A program made the position numbers and the translations under genes. Below, in pieces: positions 25,878-33,701 of a DNA stretch of 64,000 nucleotides. The stretch is taken from contig NZ_JAOQKC010000018.1 of NCBI RefSeq assembly GCF_025567165.1, positions 6,470 to 70,469 of the forward strand, given 5' to 3'. This DNA is from Laedolimicola ammoniilytica (GTDB lineage: Bacteria > Bacillota > Clostridia > Lachnospirales > Lachnospiraceae). The notes under the pieces were generated by a model, which saw only the letters and a program-made list of their open reading frames with translations, was not told the origin of the DNA and searched no databases. Every line of letters begins with the position of its first letter. The stretch's first letter is position 1.

Positions 25878-25889
25878 CTATGCTATACT
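25861..25889 (+). promoter_or_regulatory. promoter of rpsB-tsf
   Basis: TTGTCA (25861-25866) and TATACT (25884-25889) are exactly 17 nt apart. The predicted start is near 25896, giving a leader of about 110 nt. Confidence 0.8.
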
Positions 25890-25910
25890 TTCAAAGTTAG
25901 TGAAAAAACA

Positions 25911-25978
25911 CGCGGGCGGAACCGGGAAAGGTGCCTGGATCACATGTGAACCGGTATTTCACGGTGAAGAAACTCGCG
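25911..25978 (+). ncRNA. structured leader of rpsB, candidate S2-binding RNA
   Basis: Three helices can be drawn: CGCGGG (25911-25916) with CTCGCG (25973-25978), CCGGG (25922-25926) with CCTGG (25934-25938), and GTGAA (25946-25950) with TTCAC (25958-25962). They form a closing stem and two hairpins, as expected of an autoregulatory ribosomal protein leader. I infer binding by S2; no Rfam match could be tested. Confidence 0.5.
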
Positions 25979-26006
25979 GAAGAACAACCAAATGGAGGAA
26001 AGAAAC

Positions 26007-26741
26007 ATGAGTGTAATTTCAATGAAGCAGTTACTGGAAGCAGGTGTTCATTTCGGACATCAGACAAGACGCTGGAACCCCAAGATGGCTCCGTACATCT
26101 ACACAGAGCGTAACGGCATCTACATCATCGACCTGCAGAAGTCTGTAGGCAAGGTAGATGAGGCTTACAAGGCCGTATTCGATATCGCTGCTGAAGGTGG
26201 CAAGATCCTGTTCGTAGGTACTAAGAAGCAGGCTCAGGACGCTATCAAGGTTGAGGCAGAGCGTTGCGGTATGTACTATGTAAATGAGCGTTGGCTCGGC
26301 GGTATGCTGACCAACTTCAAGACCATCCAGAGCAGAATCGCCCGCCTGAAGGCTATCGAGAAGATGTCTGAGGACGGAACCTTTGATGTACTGCCGAAGA
26401 AGGAAGTTATCGCACTGAAAAAAGAGTGGGAGAAGCTTGAGAAGAACCTTGGCGGTATCAAGGACATGAAGAGAACCCCGGATGCGATCTTCGTAGTAGA
26501 CCCGAAGAAGGAGAGAATCTGCGTACAGGAAGCACATACACTGGGTATTCCGCTTATCGGAATCGCTGATACCAACTGTGATCCGGAAGAGCTGGACTAT
26601 GTAATCCCGGGCAATGATGACGCTATCAGAGCCGTAAAGCTGATCGTTTCCAAGATGGCAGACGCTGTCGTTGAGGCTAACCAGGGCGCAGCTGAAGAAG
26701 TTGCAGAGGAAGCTGAGACTGAGGAGACTGTAGAGGCTTAA
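26007..26741 (+). CDS. rpsB: 30S ribosomal protein S2
   Basis: The 244-aa small-subunit protein shows the S2 signatures MKQLLEAGVHFGHQTRRWNPKM (N-terminal, read in parts) and PDAIFVVDPKKERICVQEA near residues 156-174. Extended C-terminal acidic residues (EEVAEEAETEETVEA) are normal. The start is ATG 26007 with GGAGG. Codon bias is strong. The leader has a candidate autoregulatory structure. tsf follows after 55 nt, the conserved rpsB-tsf pair. Confidence 0.97.
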   Translation: MSVISMKQLLEAGVHFGHQTRRWNPKMAPYIYTERNGIYIIDLQKSVGKVDEAYKAVFDIAAEGGKILFVGTKKQAQDAIKVEAERCGMYYVNERWLGGMLTNFKTIQSRIARLKAIEKMSEDGTFDVLPKKEVIALKKEWEKLEKNLGGIKDMKRTPDAIFVVDPKKERICVQEAHTLGIPLIGIADTNCDPEELDYVIPGNDDAIRAVKLIVSKMADAVVEANQGAAEEVAEEAETEETVEA

Positions 26742-26796
26742 GTAAAAGTCGAAAGTGCACACGCGGCTTACACTAACGAATTTGGAGGGATTAGAA

Positions 26797-27735
26797 ATGG
26801 CAATCACAGCAGGAATGGTAAAAGAGTTAAGAGAAATGACCGGCGCCGGCATGATGGACTGCAAGAAGGCCCTGACAGCTACTGATGGAAATATGGACGC
26901 AGCTGTTGACTGGCTGAGAGAGAAAGGCCTTGCAAGCGCACAGAAGAAGGCTGGCCGTATCGCAGCTGAGGGTATTGTAGATACCTGCCTGGTAAACGAT
27001 GATCACAAGGCTGTTGTTGTAGAGGTAAACGCTGAGACTGACTTCGTTGCAAAGAACGAGAAGTTCCAGTCCTACGTAGCAGACGTAGCAGCTCAGGCTG
27101 TTAAGACTACCGCTACTGATATCGATGGCTTCCTGGCAGAGAAGTGGGAGAAGGATCCGTCTCTGACTGTAAAAGAGGCACTGGCTTCCCAGATCGCTAT
27201 CATCGGCGAGAATATGAACATCCGTCGTTTCGCACAGGTAGAGGAGGAGAACGGTTTCGTTGCTTCCTATATCCATGCAGGCGGAAAGATCGGCGTTCTG
27301 GTAGACGTTGAGACCGATGTCATCAATGACGCGATCCGTGAGATGGCTAAGAACGTAGCTATGCAGGCTGCAGCTCTGAAGCCACTGTACACCAGCGACG
27401 CTGAGGTAGAGCCGGAGTACATCGAGAAAGAGAAGGCTATCCTGATGGCTCAGATCCAGAACGACCCGAAGGAGTCCCAGAAGCCGGAGAAGGTTATCCA
27501 GGGCATGATCCAGGGCCGTATCAACAAAGAGCTGAAAGAGATCTGCCTGCTTGATCAGGTATACGTAAAGGCAGAGGACGGAAAGCAGTCTGTAGCCAAG
27601 TACGTAGCTCAGGTAGCAAAAGAGAACAACGCAAACATCACCATCAAGAAGTTTGTTCGTTTCGAGACCGGTGAGGGACTTGAGAAGAAGAACGAGGACT
27701 TTGCGGCAGAGGTAGCAAAGCAGATGGGAATGTAA
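26797..27735 (+). CDS. tsf: elongation factor Ts
   Basis: The 312-aa nucleotide exchange factor reloads EF-Tu. The N-terminal UBA-like domain has MVKELREMTGAGMMDCKKAL (about residues 7-26), and the core carries NAETDFVAKNEKF near 77-89, where EF-Tu is contacted. The two core subdomains follow at normal length. The start is ATG with GGAGGG. It is cotranscribed with rpsB and ends at a terminator at 27853. Confidence 0.97.
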   Translation: MAITAGMVKELREMTGAGMMDCKKALTATDGNMDAAVDWLREKGLASAQKKAGRIAAEGIVDTCLVNDDHKAVVVEVNAETDFVAKNEKFQSYVADVAAQAVKTTATDIDGFLAEKWEKDPSLTVKEALASQIAIIGENMNIRRFAQVEEENGFVASYIHAGGKIGVLVDVETDVINDAIREMAKNVAMQAAALKPLYTSDAEVEPEYIEKEKAILMAQIQNDPKESQKPEKVIQGMIQGRINKELKEICLLDQVYVKAEDGKQSVAKYVAQVAKENNANITIKKFVRFETGEGLEKKNEDFAAEVAKQMGM

Positions 27736-27852
27736 TTCTCATAAACAGAGATTCAAGAGTCTGTAAAGAGCTGTTCTGCGAGGCACCTAATGCACACACA
27801 CTCAGCTTTGCGGAAACGGGATTTTACAGATTTGACTATCATATGTATTTTA

Positions 27853-27884
27853 CAAGGGCGTGGCGGCAGCTGCGCTCTTGTTTT
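27853..27884 (+). terminator. terminator of rpsB-tsf
   Basis: CAAGGGCG pairs with CGCTCTTG (one G-T), followed by TTTT, about 120 nt after the tsf stop. Confidence 0.75.
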
Positions 27885-27948
27885 CTGCGCAGAATACTTT
27901 AGAAACTGAAAGTTTTTGGCCTAACTCGGAGAAAGAAGAAAAGTAATA

Positions 27949-27979
27949 CTGTACAAAACCCCGTGCATTGAATTATAAT
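27949..27979 (+). promoter_or_regulatory. candidate promoter of the alanine symporter gene
   Basis: TATAAT (27974-27979) lies about 30 nt before the gene. TGTACA (27949-27954) is the only -35-like hexamer, at 19 nt, so the call is weak. Confidence 0.4.
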
Positions 27980-28008
27980 AAGAAAAACAATACGAGGGGG
28001 TTTCTGTT

Positions 28009-29547
28009 ATGGAAGCTTTATTTAGTGCAGTGAACACAATTTGTGGGAAGATTCAGATCGTGTCCAACTGGTTCTGGGATTTTCCAACGAACCTTGACTG
28101 GTACGCGTCTATCCCAGTTCTGGGCAATTTCAGTCTGGCCATTATTTTATTGGTGGGAACCGGCATCTATTTCACCTTTAAGCTGCGTTTCGTACAGGTG
28201 CGCAAGTTTAAGTACGGACTTCAGGTGCTGATAAACAGCAAGAGTACGACCATGGGCATCTCTTCCCTGGGGGCGTTCCTGCTGTCCACGGCCATGCGTG
28301 TAGGCCCTGGCAATATCCTGGGTGTAACCGGAGCGATTTCTATCGGAGGACCGGGCGCACTGTTCTGGATGTGGATTTCCGCGTTCTTTGGCATGGCGAC
28401 CGCATTCGTGGAGTCTACCATGTCTCAGATTTTCAAGGAGAAGCGCGGCGACGCCTATGTGGGCGGCCTTCCGTTCTACGGACGCCGTCTTTTGAAGGAT
28501 GCGGCCTGGGCGGGCGTAGCCTTGAGCGTGCTCTACATTATTTACGCGTTCCTCTGCTTCCCTGCGCAGGGCTTCAACACCATTTCCGCAGTGGGAGCCA
28601 TCGCTGGTGTGGTGACAGGAACGACTTTTGCGACCAATTCTGCACTGTACTGGGTGTCCTTTGCAGTGCTGATCGTGGTGACCGCTATTATCAGCTTTGG
28701 CGGTATCAAGAAGGTGTCGAAGGTAACAGATGTATTGGTTCCGATTATGGCAGTGGTATACGTGCTGACTGTCGTAGTTCTGGTACTTTGCAACTTCACT
28801 CGGATTCCCTGGTTCTTCGCAGCTATCTTTACCCAGGCTTTCAAGCCGGCGGCAGTTTTCGGCGGAGCCTTTGGCATCGCGCTGAGTCAGGGTATTAAAC
28901 GAGGCCTGATGTCAAATGAAGCAGGCCAGGGAACCATTACCATGCCTGCAGCGGCGGCAGATACAGATCATCCCTGCGATCAGGGCTGCGTACAGGCTCT
29001 GGGTGTATTTCTGGATACCATCGTTATCTGCACCCTGACCGGTTTTGTGGTTATTATGGGAAGAATGTGGCTGACCGGAGAGGCGGACGCCTGGTTCGAA
29101 CTTGGAAAGCTGGAGAAGTTCTTGGCATCTTGTGGTGCACTGACCGGAAGCAGTGGAGCGGCTTATGGCTTTGTGACCCTGCTGGTAAGCCTTTGCTTTG
29201 GCCTGTTCGCCTTCACCTGCCTGATGGGCTTCATGTCCTTTACCGAGATGTGCGCGAACCGTATTTCCGCCAACAAGGCCTTCATCAATGTGATCCGCGC
29301 CCTGTGCCTGGTGGTCATCAGCTTCGGCGTTATCACGAATATCGCGGGTATGGATCTGGGAGCCCTCTGGGATCTGAGCGATTTTGCTAATATCCTGATG
29401 GTATACTGCAACCTGCCGCTCCAGTACATAGGCTTCAAATACGTGCTGCGGGCATGGCGGCATTTCGAGAAGCACGATGGAACGCCATTTACCTCCGAGG
29501 TAGCGGGTATCTCCGTTCCGGTGTGGGATGAAAAAGCAGGAAAATAA
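28009..29547 (+). CDS. sodium/alanine symporter family (AGCS) protein
   Basis: The 512-aa integral membrane protein of the alanine-or-glycine:cation symporter family imports small amino acids with sodium. About ten to eleven membrane segments can be seen. The family signatures are GPGNILGVTGAISIGGPGALFWMW (about residues 97-120, read in parts) and GIKRGLMSNEAGQGT near 296-310. It is a single-gene unit with a strong AGGGGG start region, 5' promoter and 3' hairpins. Substrate preference between alanine and glycine cannot be judged. The length is in the normal range. Confidence 0.92.
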   Translation: MEALFSAVNTICGKIQIVSNWFWDFPTNLDWYASIPVLGNFSLAIILLVGTGIYFTFKLRFVQVRKFKYGLQVLINSKSTTMGISSLGAFLLSTAMRVGPGNILGVTGAISIGGPGALFWMWISAFFGMATAFVESTMSQIFKEKRGDAYVGGLPFYGRRLLKDAAWAGVALSVLYIIYAFLCFPAQGFNTISAVGAIAGVVTGTTFATNSALYWVSFAVLIVVTAIISFGGIKKVSKVTDVLVPIMAVVYVLTVVVLVLCNFTRIPWFFAAIFTQAFKPAAVFGGAFGIALSQGIKRGLMSNEAGQGTITMPAAAADTDHPCDQGCVQALGVFLDTIVICTLTGFVVIMGRMWLTGEADAWFELGKLEKFLASCGALTGSSGAAYGFVTLLVSLCFGLFAFTCLMGFMSFTEMCANRISANKAFINVIRALCLVVISFGVITNIAGMDLGALWDLSDFANILMVYCNLPLQYIGFKYVLRAWRHFEKHDGTPFTSEVAGISVPVWDEKAGK

Positions 29548-29554
29548 AAGAGAC

Positions 29555-29571
29555 GGGGAACTTTTCCCCTT
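29555..29571 (+). terminator. hairpin after the symporter gene
   Basis: GGGGAA pairs with TTCCCC around CTT, followed by TTGT. It is a short stem, probably a partial terminator ahead of the stronger one at 29580. Confidence 0.45.
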
Positions 29572-29598
29572 GTAAAGCGGGCCGCTTTGGTATATAAT
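29570..29598 (+). promoter_or_regulatory. promoter of gltX
   Basis: TTGTAA (29570-29575) and TATAAT (29593-29598) are separated by 17 nt. The -10 is inside the loop of the overlapping terminator hairpin. Confidence 0.65.
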
Positions 29599-29618
29599 TT
29601 CCAGAGCGGCCTGTTTTT
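29580..29618 (+). terminator. terminator carrying the gltX -10 in its loop
   Basis: GGCCGCTTTGG pairs with CCAGAGCGGCC (one T-G) around TATATAATTT, then TGTTTTT. The loop holds the TATAAT of the gltX promoter. Confidence 0.7.
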
Positions 29619-29671
29619 ACGCAAGTAAGGAACCGAAGGCCATTTCAGAAGAATAACGGGAGTGAAGAAGA

Positions 29672-31123
29672 ATGAGTAAAGTAAGAACAAGATTTGCGCC
29701 GAGCCCCACCGGAAGAATGCATGTGGGTAACTTGAGAACGGCGTTGTACGCATATCTGATTGCCAAGCATGAGGACGGAGATTTCCTGCTCCGTATCGAG
29801 GATACCGACCAGGAGCGCTATGTGGAGGGTGCGGTCGATATCATTTACCGTACCATGAAGGAAGCGGGCCTGGAGCATGACGAGGGTCCGGACAAGGACG
29901 GCGGCGTAGGCCCCTATGTGCAGAGCGAGCGCCAGGCGGCTGGCATCTATATGAAGTATGCCAAGGAGTTGATTGAAAAGGGCGAGGCATATTACTGCTT
30001 CTGTGATAAGGAGCGTCTGGAGTCCCTGAAGACCGAAGTAGCAGGAAAAGAGATTGTGGTATATGATAAGCACTGTCTGCATCTGTCCAAGGAAGAGGTA
30101 GAAGCGAAGCTGGCAGCGGGTGTGCCCTTTGTCATCCGTCAGAACAATCCGACCACCGGAACCACTACCTTCCACGATGACATTTACGGCGATATCACTG
30201 TAGACAATGCGGAGCTGGACGACATGATCCTGATCAAGTCCGACGGATATCCCACATATAACTTTGCCAATGTAGTAGACGATCACTTGATGGGCATCAC
30301 CCATGTGGTCCGGGGAAATGAATACCTTTCCTCTTCTCCGAAGTACAATCGTCTTTACGAGGCATTCGGCTGGGAAGTGCCGGTCTATGTACATTGCCCG
30401 CTGATTACCGACGAGGAGCATAAGAAGCTGTCCAAGCGCTGCGGCCATTCTTCCTTCGAGGATCTGCTGGAGCAGGGCTTCCTGCCGGAGGCGATCATCA
30501 ACTTCGTGGCACTGCTGGGCTGGAGCCCGGAGGAGGATCGGGAGATCTATTCCCTGGAGGAGCTGATCAGGGCCTTCGATTATCATCATATCAGTAAGGC
30601 TCCGTCTGTATTTGATTACACCAAGCTGAAATGGATGAACGGCGAGTACATCAAGGCTATGGACTTCGACAAGTTCTATGAGATGGCACTGCCGCATCTG
30701 AAGAAAGTCATTACCAAGGACTACGATCTGAAGAAGATTGCGGCCATGGTAAAGACCCGTATTGAAGTATTCCCGGAGATCGAGGATATGGTAGATTTCT
30801 TCGAGGCAGTTCCGGAGTACGACACCGCAATTTACGCGCATAAGAAAATGAAGACCAGTGTGGAATCCTCTCTGGAGGTTTTAAAAGAGCTGCTTCCGAT
30901 CCTGGAGGAGCAGGAGGATTACAGCAACGACGGACTGTATACACGTCTTCTGAAATATGTGGAGGAGAAAGGCTGTAAGAATGGCTATGTGCTCTGGCCT
31001 ATTCGTATCGCCGTATCCGGCAGGCAGATGACGCCCTGCGGAGCCACCGAGCTCATGGAGGTCATCGGCAAGGAGGAGACTCTGAAGCGTGTGCGTGCAG
31101 CGATTGCAAAGCTGGAGGCATAA
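29672..31123 (+). CDS. gltX: glutamyl-tRNA synthetase
   Basis: The 483-aa class I synthetase attaches glutamate to tRNA-Glu. The HIGH-like motif is SPTGRMHVGN near residues 11-20 and the KMSKS-like motif is KLSKRCGH near 252-259. The C-terminal anticodon-binding domain is present, giving full length. The single tRNA-Glu in this window (63681) is a substrate. The start is ATG with GGGAGTGAAG. A helicase gene follows 3 nt after the stop, with its ribosome site inside gltX. Confidence 0.96.
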   Translation: MSKVRTRFAPSPTGRMHVGNLRTALYAYLIAKHEDGDFLLRIEDTDQERYVEGAVDIIYRTMKEAGLEHDEGPDKDGGVGPYVQSERQAAGIYMKYAKELIEKGEAYYCFCDKERLESLKTEVAGKEIVVYDKHCLHLSKEEVEAKLAAGVPFVIRQNNPTTGTTTFHDDIYGDITVDNAELDDMILIKSDGYPTYNFANVVDDHLMGITHVVRGNEYLSSSPKYNRLYEAFGWEVPVYVHCPLITDEEHKKLSKRCGHSSFEDLLEQGFLPEAIINFVALLGWSPEEDREIYSLEELIRAFDYHHISKAPSVFDYTKLKWMNGEYIKAMDFDKFYEMALPHLKKVITKDYDLKKIAAMVKTRIEVFPEIEDMVDFFEAVPEYDTAIYAHKKMKTSVESSLEVLKELLPILEEQEDYSNDGLYTRLLKYVEEKGCKNGYVLWPIRIAVSGRQMTPCGATELMEVIGKEETLKRVRAAIAKLEA

Positions 31124-31126
31124 AAT

Positions 31127-32971
31127 TTGAATTCTTTATCTGAAGTACAGCAGAAGGCCGTCACCCACCGTGACGGCCCCATGCTGGTTCTGGCGGGACC
31201 CGGTTCCGGTAAGACGATGGTACTTACGAGACGGGTTCAGTATCTGACGGAAATCTGTCACATTCCACCCGGAGAGATTCTGGTGATTACTTTTACAAAA
31301 GCGGCGGCAAGGGAAATGAAAGAGCGGTATCTGCGGCTGACGAACAGCGCGAATACAGCTGTTTCTTTTGGTACCTTTCACGCGGTCTTTTTCCAGATCC
31401 TGAAGCTGGCCTACGGCTATCGGGCCGACAATATTCTCCGGGAGACCGAAAAATATCAGTTTCTGCGTGAGGCCGTCTATAAGCAGAAGCTGGAGCCGGA
31501 CGACGAGGCGGAACTCATCGGCAGCATCGCGGCGGAAATCAGCAAGGTGAAAAATGACAGGGTGAGCCTGCAGGAATATAAGGCCACCTCCTGCAACACA
31601 AAGAGCTTTATCGCTATATTTAATGAATATGATAACAGGCTGCGACGCAGCAATAAAATCGATTTTGATGATATGCTGGTCTACTGCTACGAGCTTTTGA
31701 AGGAGCGGAAGGATATCCTGGGGGCATGGCAGCGGAAATTCCGCTATGTTTTGGTGGACGAGTTTCAGGATATTAACCGGATTCAGTACGATATTGTGCG
31801 GATGCTGGCCGCGCCGGAAGATAATCTTTTTATCGTAGGCGACGACGACCAGTCCATTTATCGGTTCCGGGGCGCGAAGCCGGAGATTATGCTGCATTTC
31901 GAACAGGATTATCCGACGGCAAAGCGGGTGCTGCTGGATACCAATTATCGCTGCACCCGGCTTATCGTGGAGGGAGCCTGCAAGGTCATCGAGAACAATA
32001 AGCAGCGTTTTGCTAAGAAAATTCAGGCAAAGAAGCAGGAAGGACCGCCGATCCTCCATCACCAGTTCCGGGATCAGGATGAAGAGTACGAGTGCGTCAT
32101 CGATAAGATCAAGACCTACCGGGAAAAAGGCGGATCTTACCGTGATATCGCCATTCTGTTCCGGACCAACACTCAGCCCCGGAAGCTGGTGGAAGAACTG
32201 ATTTCCGAGGGAATCCCTTTTCGGATGCGGGACGCATTGCCGAATATCTACGACCACTGGATAGTAAAAGATATTTTTTCTTACCTCCGCATGGCCCGGG
32301 ATATGAAAAAGGGTCTGGTAAAGCGGGAAGATTTTCTGCAGGTGATGAACCGGCCCAAGCGATATCTGGGGCGGGAATGTCTGGACAGCGACGTGATATC
32401 CTGGGAGGCGCTGTTGACCTGGTATGACGACAGGCCCTGGGTCTGCGAGCGGATCGAGAAGCTGGAAAAAGATCTGAAGATGTGCGGACACCTAAGCCCG
32501 TCCGGGGCGTTGCACTATATCCGAAATATCATCGGGTATGAGGAATACCTGAAAGAATATGCGGATTATAAGGGCAGAAAGCCAGAGGAGCTGCTGGGAA
32601 TTCTGGATGAACTGAAAGAACTGGCGGCTGGCTTCAAAACACTGGAGGAGTGGGAGAGCCATATTGCGACCATCCGGGTGGAGCTGGCGAAACAGGCCAA
32701 AGAGCGGGCGCAGAACACCGACGGGGTGGTGTTGTCCACCATGCACAGCAGTAAGGGCCTGGAATACCGCATTGTATTTATCATCGATGCCAATGAGGGG
32801 ATTACGCCGCATAAGAGAGTGATCTTTGAAGAAGATATGGAAGAGGAGCGGCGGTTGTTCTACGTGGCCATGACCCGGGCGAAGGAACTGCTGTATATCT
32901 TTTCGGTGCGAAAGCTGTATGGGAAAAAGGCGGAGCAATCACGGTTTGTAGAAGAACTTTTAGATGAGTAG
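31127..32971 (+). CDS. UvrD/REP-type ATP-dependent DNA helicase
   Basis: The 614-aa SF1A helicase has LAGPGSGKTMVLTRRV (Walker A, near residues 22-37), FTKAAAREMKER, VLVDEFQDINRIQYD (Walker B, near 207-221), GDDDQSIYRFRGA and STMHSSKGLEYRIVF near 537-551, so all main motifs are present. It is shorter than PcrA/UvrD (about 720-750 aa), lacking the C-terminal tail. The start is TTG, 8 nt after GGAGG that sits in the gltX 3' end, so it is translationally coupled to gltX. It may act in repair or in removing proteins from DNA; a dedicated system cannot be assigned. Confidence 0.9.
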   Translation: MNSLSEVQQKAVTHRDGPMLVLAGPGSGKTMVLTRRVQYLTEICHIPPGEILVITFTKAAAREMKERYLRLTNSANTAVSFGTFHAVFFQILKLAYGYRADNILRETEKYQFLREAVYKQKLEPDDEAELIGSIAAEISKVKNDRVSLQEYKATSCNTKSFIAIFNEYDNRLRRSNKIDFDDMLVYCYELLKERKDILGAWQRKFRYVLVDEFQDINRIQYDIVRMLAAPEDNLFIVGDDDQSIYRFRGAKPEIMLHFEQDYPTAKRVLLDTNYRCTRLIVEGACKVIENNKQRFAKKIQAKKQEGPPILHHQFRDQDEEYECVIDKIKTYREKGGSYRDIAILFRTNTQPRKLVEELISEGIPFRMRDALPNIYDHWIVKDIFSYLRMARDMKKGLVKREDFLQVMNRPKRYLGRECLDSDVISWEALLTWYDDRPWVCERIEKLEKDLKMCGHLSPSGALHYIRNIIGYEEYLKEYADYKGRKPEELLGILDELKELAAGFKTLEEWESHIATIRVELAKQAKERAQNTDGVVLSTMHSSKGLEYRIVFIIDANEGITPHKRVIFEEDMEEERRLFYVAMTRAKELLYIFSVRKLYGKKAEQSRFVEELLDE

Positions 32972-32980
32972 GCGGACGTA

Positions 32981-33062
32981 GGAAGAGCCGAGAGGCTTAT
33001 ATTCTGGAGTGTTCGGACGTTTCACGGACACACGCTTAGAATATAAGCCTCTCGGCTCTTCC
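32981..33062. repeat. 82-nt palindrome with 25-bp perfect arms
   Basis: The arms 32981-33005 and 33038-33062 are exact reverse complements (they begin GGAAGAGCCGAGAGG). An inner GTGTTC/GGACAC stem lies within the loop. No T-run follows on either strand. It lies between the helicase gene and the convergent DUF1292 gene, where a terminator would be expected, and may serve both. Confidence 0.85.
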
Positions 33063-33128
33063 ATCTGTATTTTGAAAAGTGGAAATCTCTATCTGCCTGT
33101 CTATTGATTTGAGCGAAATAGATAAGAT

Positions 33129-33497
33129 TTAGTTGGTTTCGTCGATATCAATATCCTCGCCGTCAGCCTCAACTAACTCATCATACTCGGCTGCATCCAG
33201 CATCTGATCGAACATGTCTGCCACTGCGTCGTATTCTTCGTCGGATTCGATATTGTCCAGAACCGGGCTTCCGGTGCTGTTATCGTAGCGGTACAGATAT
33301 ACTTCACCGTCCTCGTTTTCGCCGTTCTCGTCGAGAGGAAGCAGGGCGATGTAGTCGCGTCCGTCTACCGGGAAAATGGTGAGGATGGCGCACTCTACAG
33401 TTTCGTCATTGTCCAGGGTCAGAGTTACAGTGATGTCGCCGTTACAGGAATCGCAGTTGCCGCCGCAATCCGCTGTGTTACATTTATTGTCTGCCAT
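33129..33497 (-). CDS. DUF1292 domain-containing protein with cysteine-rich N-terminus
   Basis: This 122-aa acidic protein has the DUF1292 pattern (TIFPVDGRDYIALLPLDE, and EVYLYRYDN). Its function is not known; family members are usually near alanyl-tRNA synthetase and Holliday-junction genes. Before the domain are four cysteines (C6, C11, C15, C18 in CNTADCGGNCDSC) that could bind a metal. The C-terminus is very acidic. It is convergent with the helicase gene across a long palindrome. The start is ATG with AAGGAG upstream on the minus strand. I cannot say more about function. Confidence 0.85.
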   Translation of the reverse strand: MADNKCNTADCGGNCDSCNGDITVTLTLDNDETVECAILTIFPVDGRDYIALLPLDENGENEDGEVYLYRYDNSTGSPVLDNIESDEEYDAVADMFDQMLDAAEYDELVEADGEDIDIDETN

Positions 33498-33582
33498 TTG
33501 ATTGTTCTCCTTTATTGATAATTTGATAATAACAGTTCAACTACTACTCTATCAGACCTGACAGGGAAAAGCAAGAAAAGAA

Positions 33583-33611
33583 TTGAATTGCCGGGAAGTT
33601 TGTATTAAAAT
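33583..33611 (+). promoter_or_regulatory. promoter of the aminotransferase operon
   Basis: TTGAAT (33583-33588) and TAAAAT (33606-33611) are separated by 17 nt. Downstream hairpins GCGCCG/CGGCGC lie in the leader. Confidence 0.6.
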
Positions 33612-33701
33612 AAGAAAGATTAAGCGCTGCCAGACAGCGGCTTACCAGAATATCAGAGAAACGCGCCGGGATACGCGGCGCAGCAGAGAGGACTTAAGAC
33701 A

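Noticed and set aside
29555..29618. Two separate genes' terminators implying a missing small gene between them
   Set aside because: No open frame or ribosome site fits in the short space, and the promoter of gltX explains the second hairpin region.
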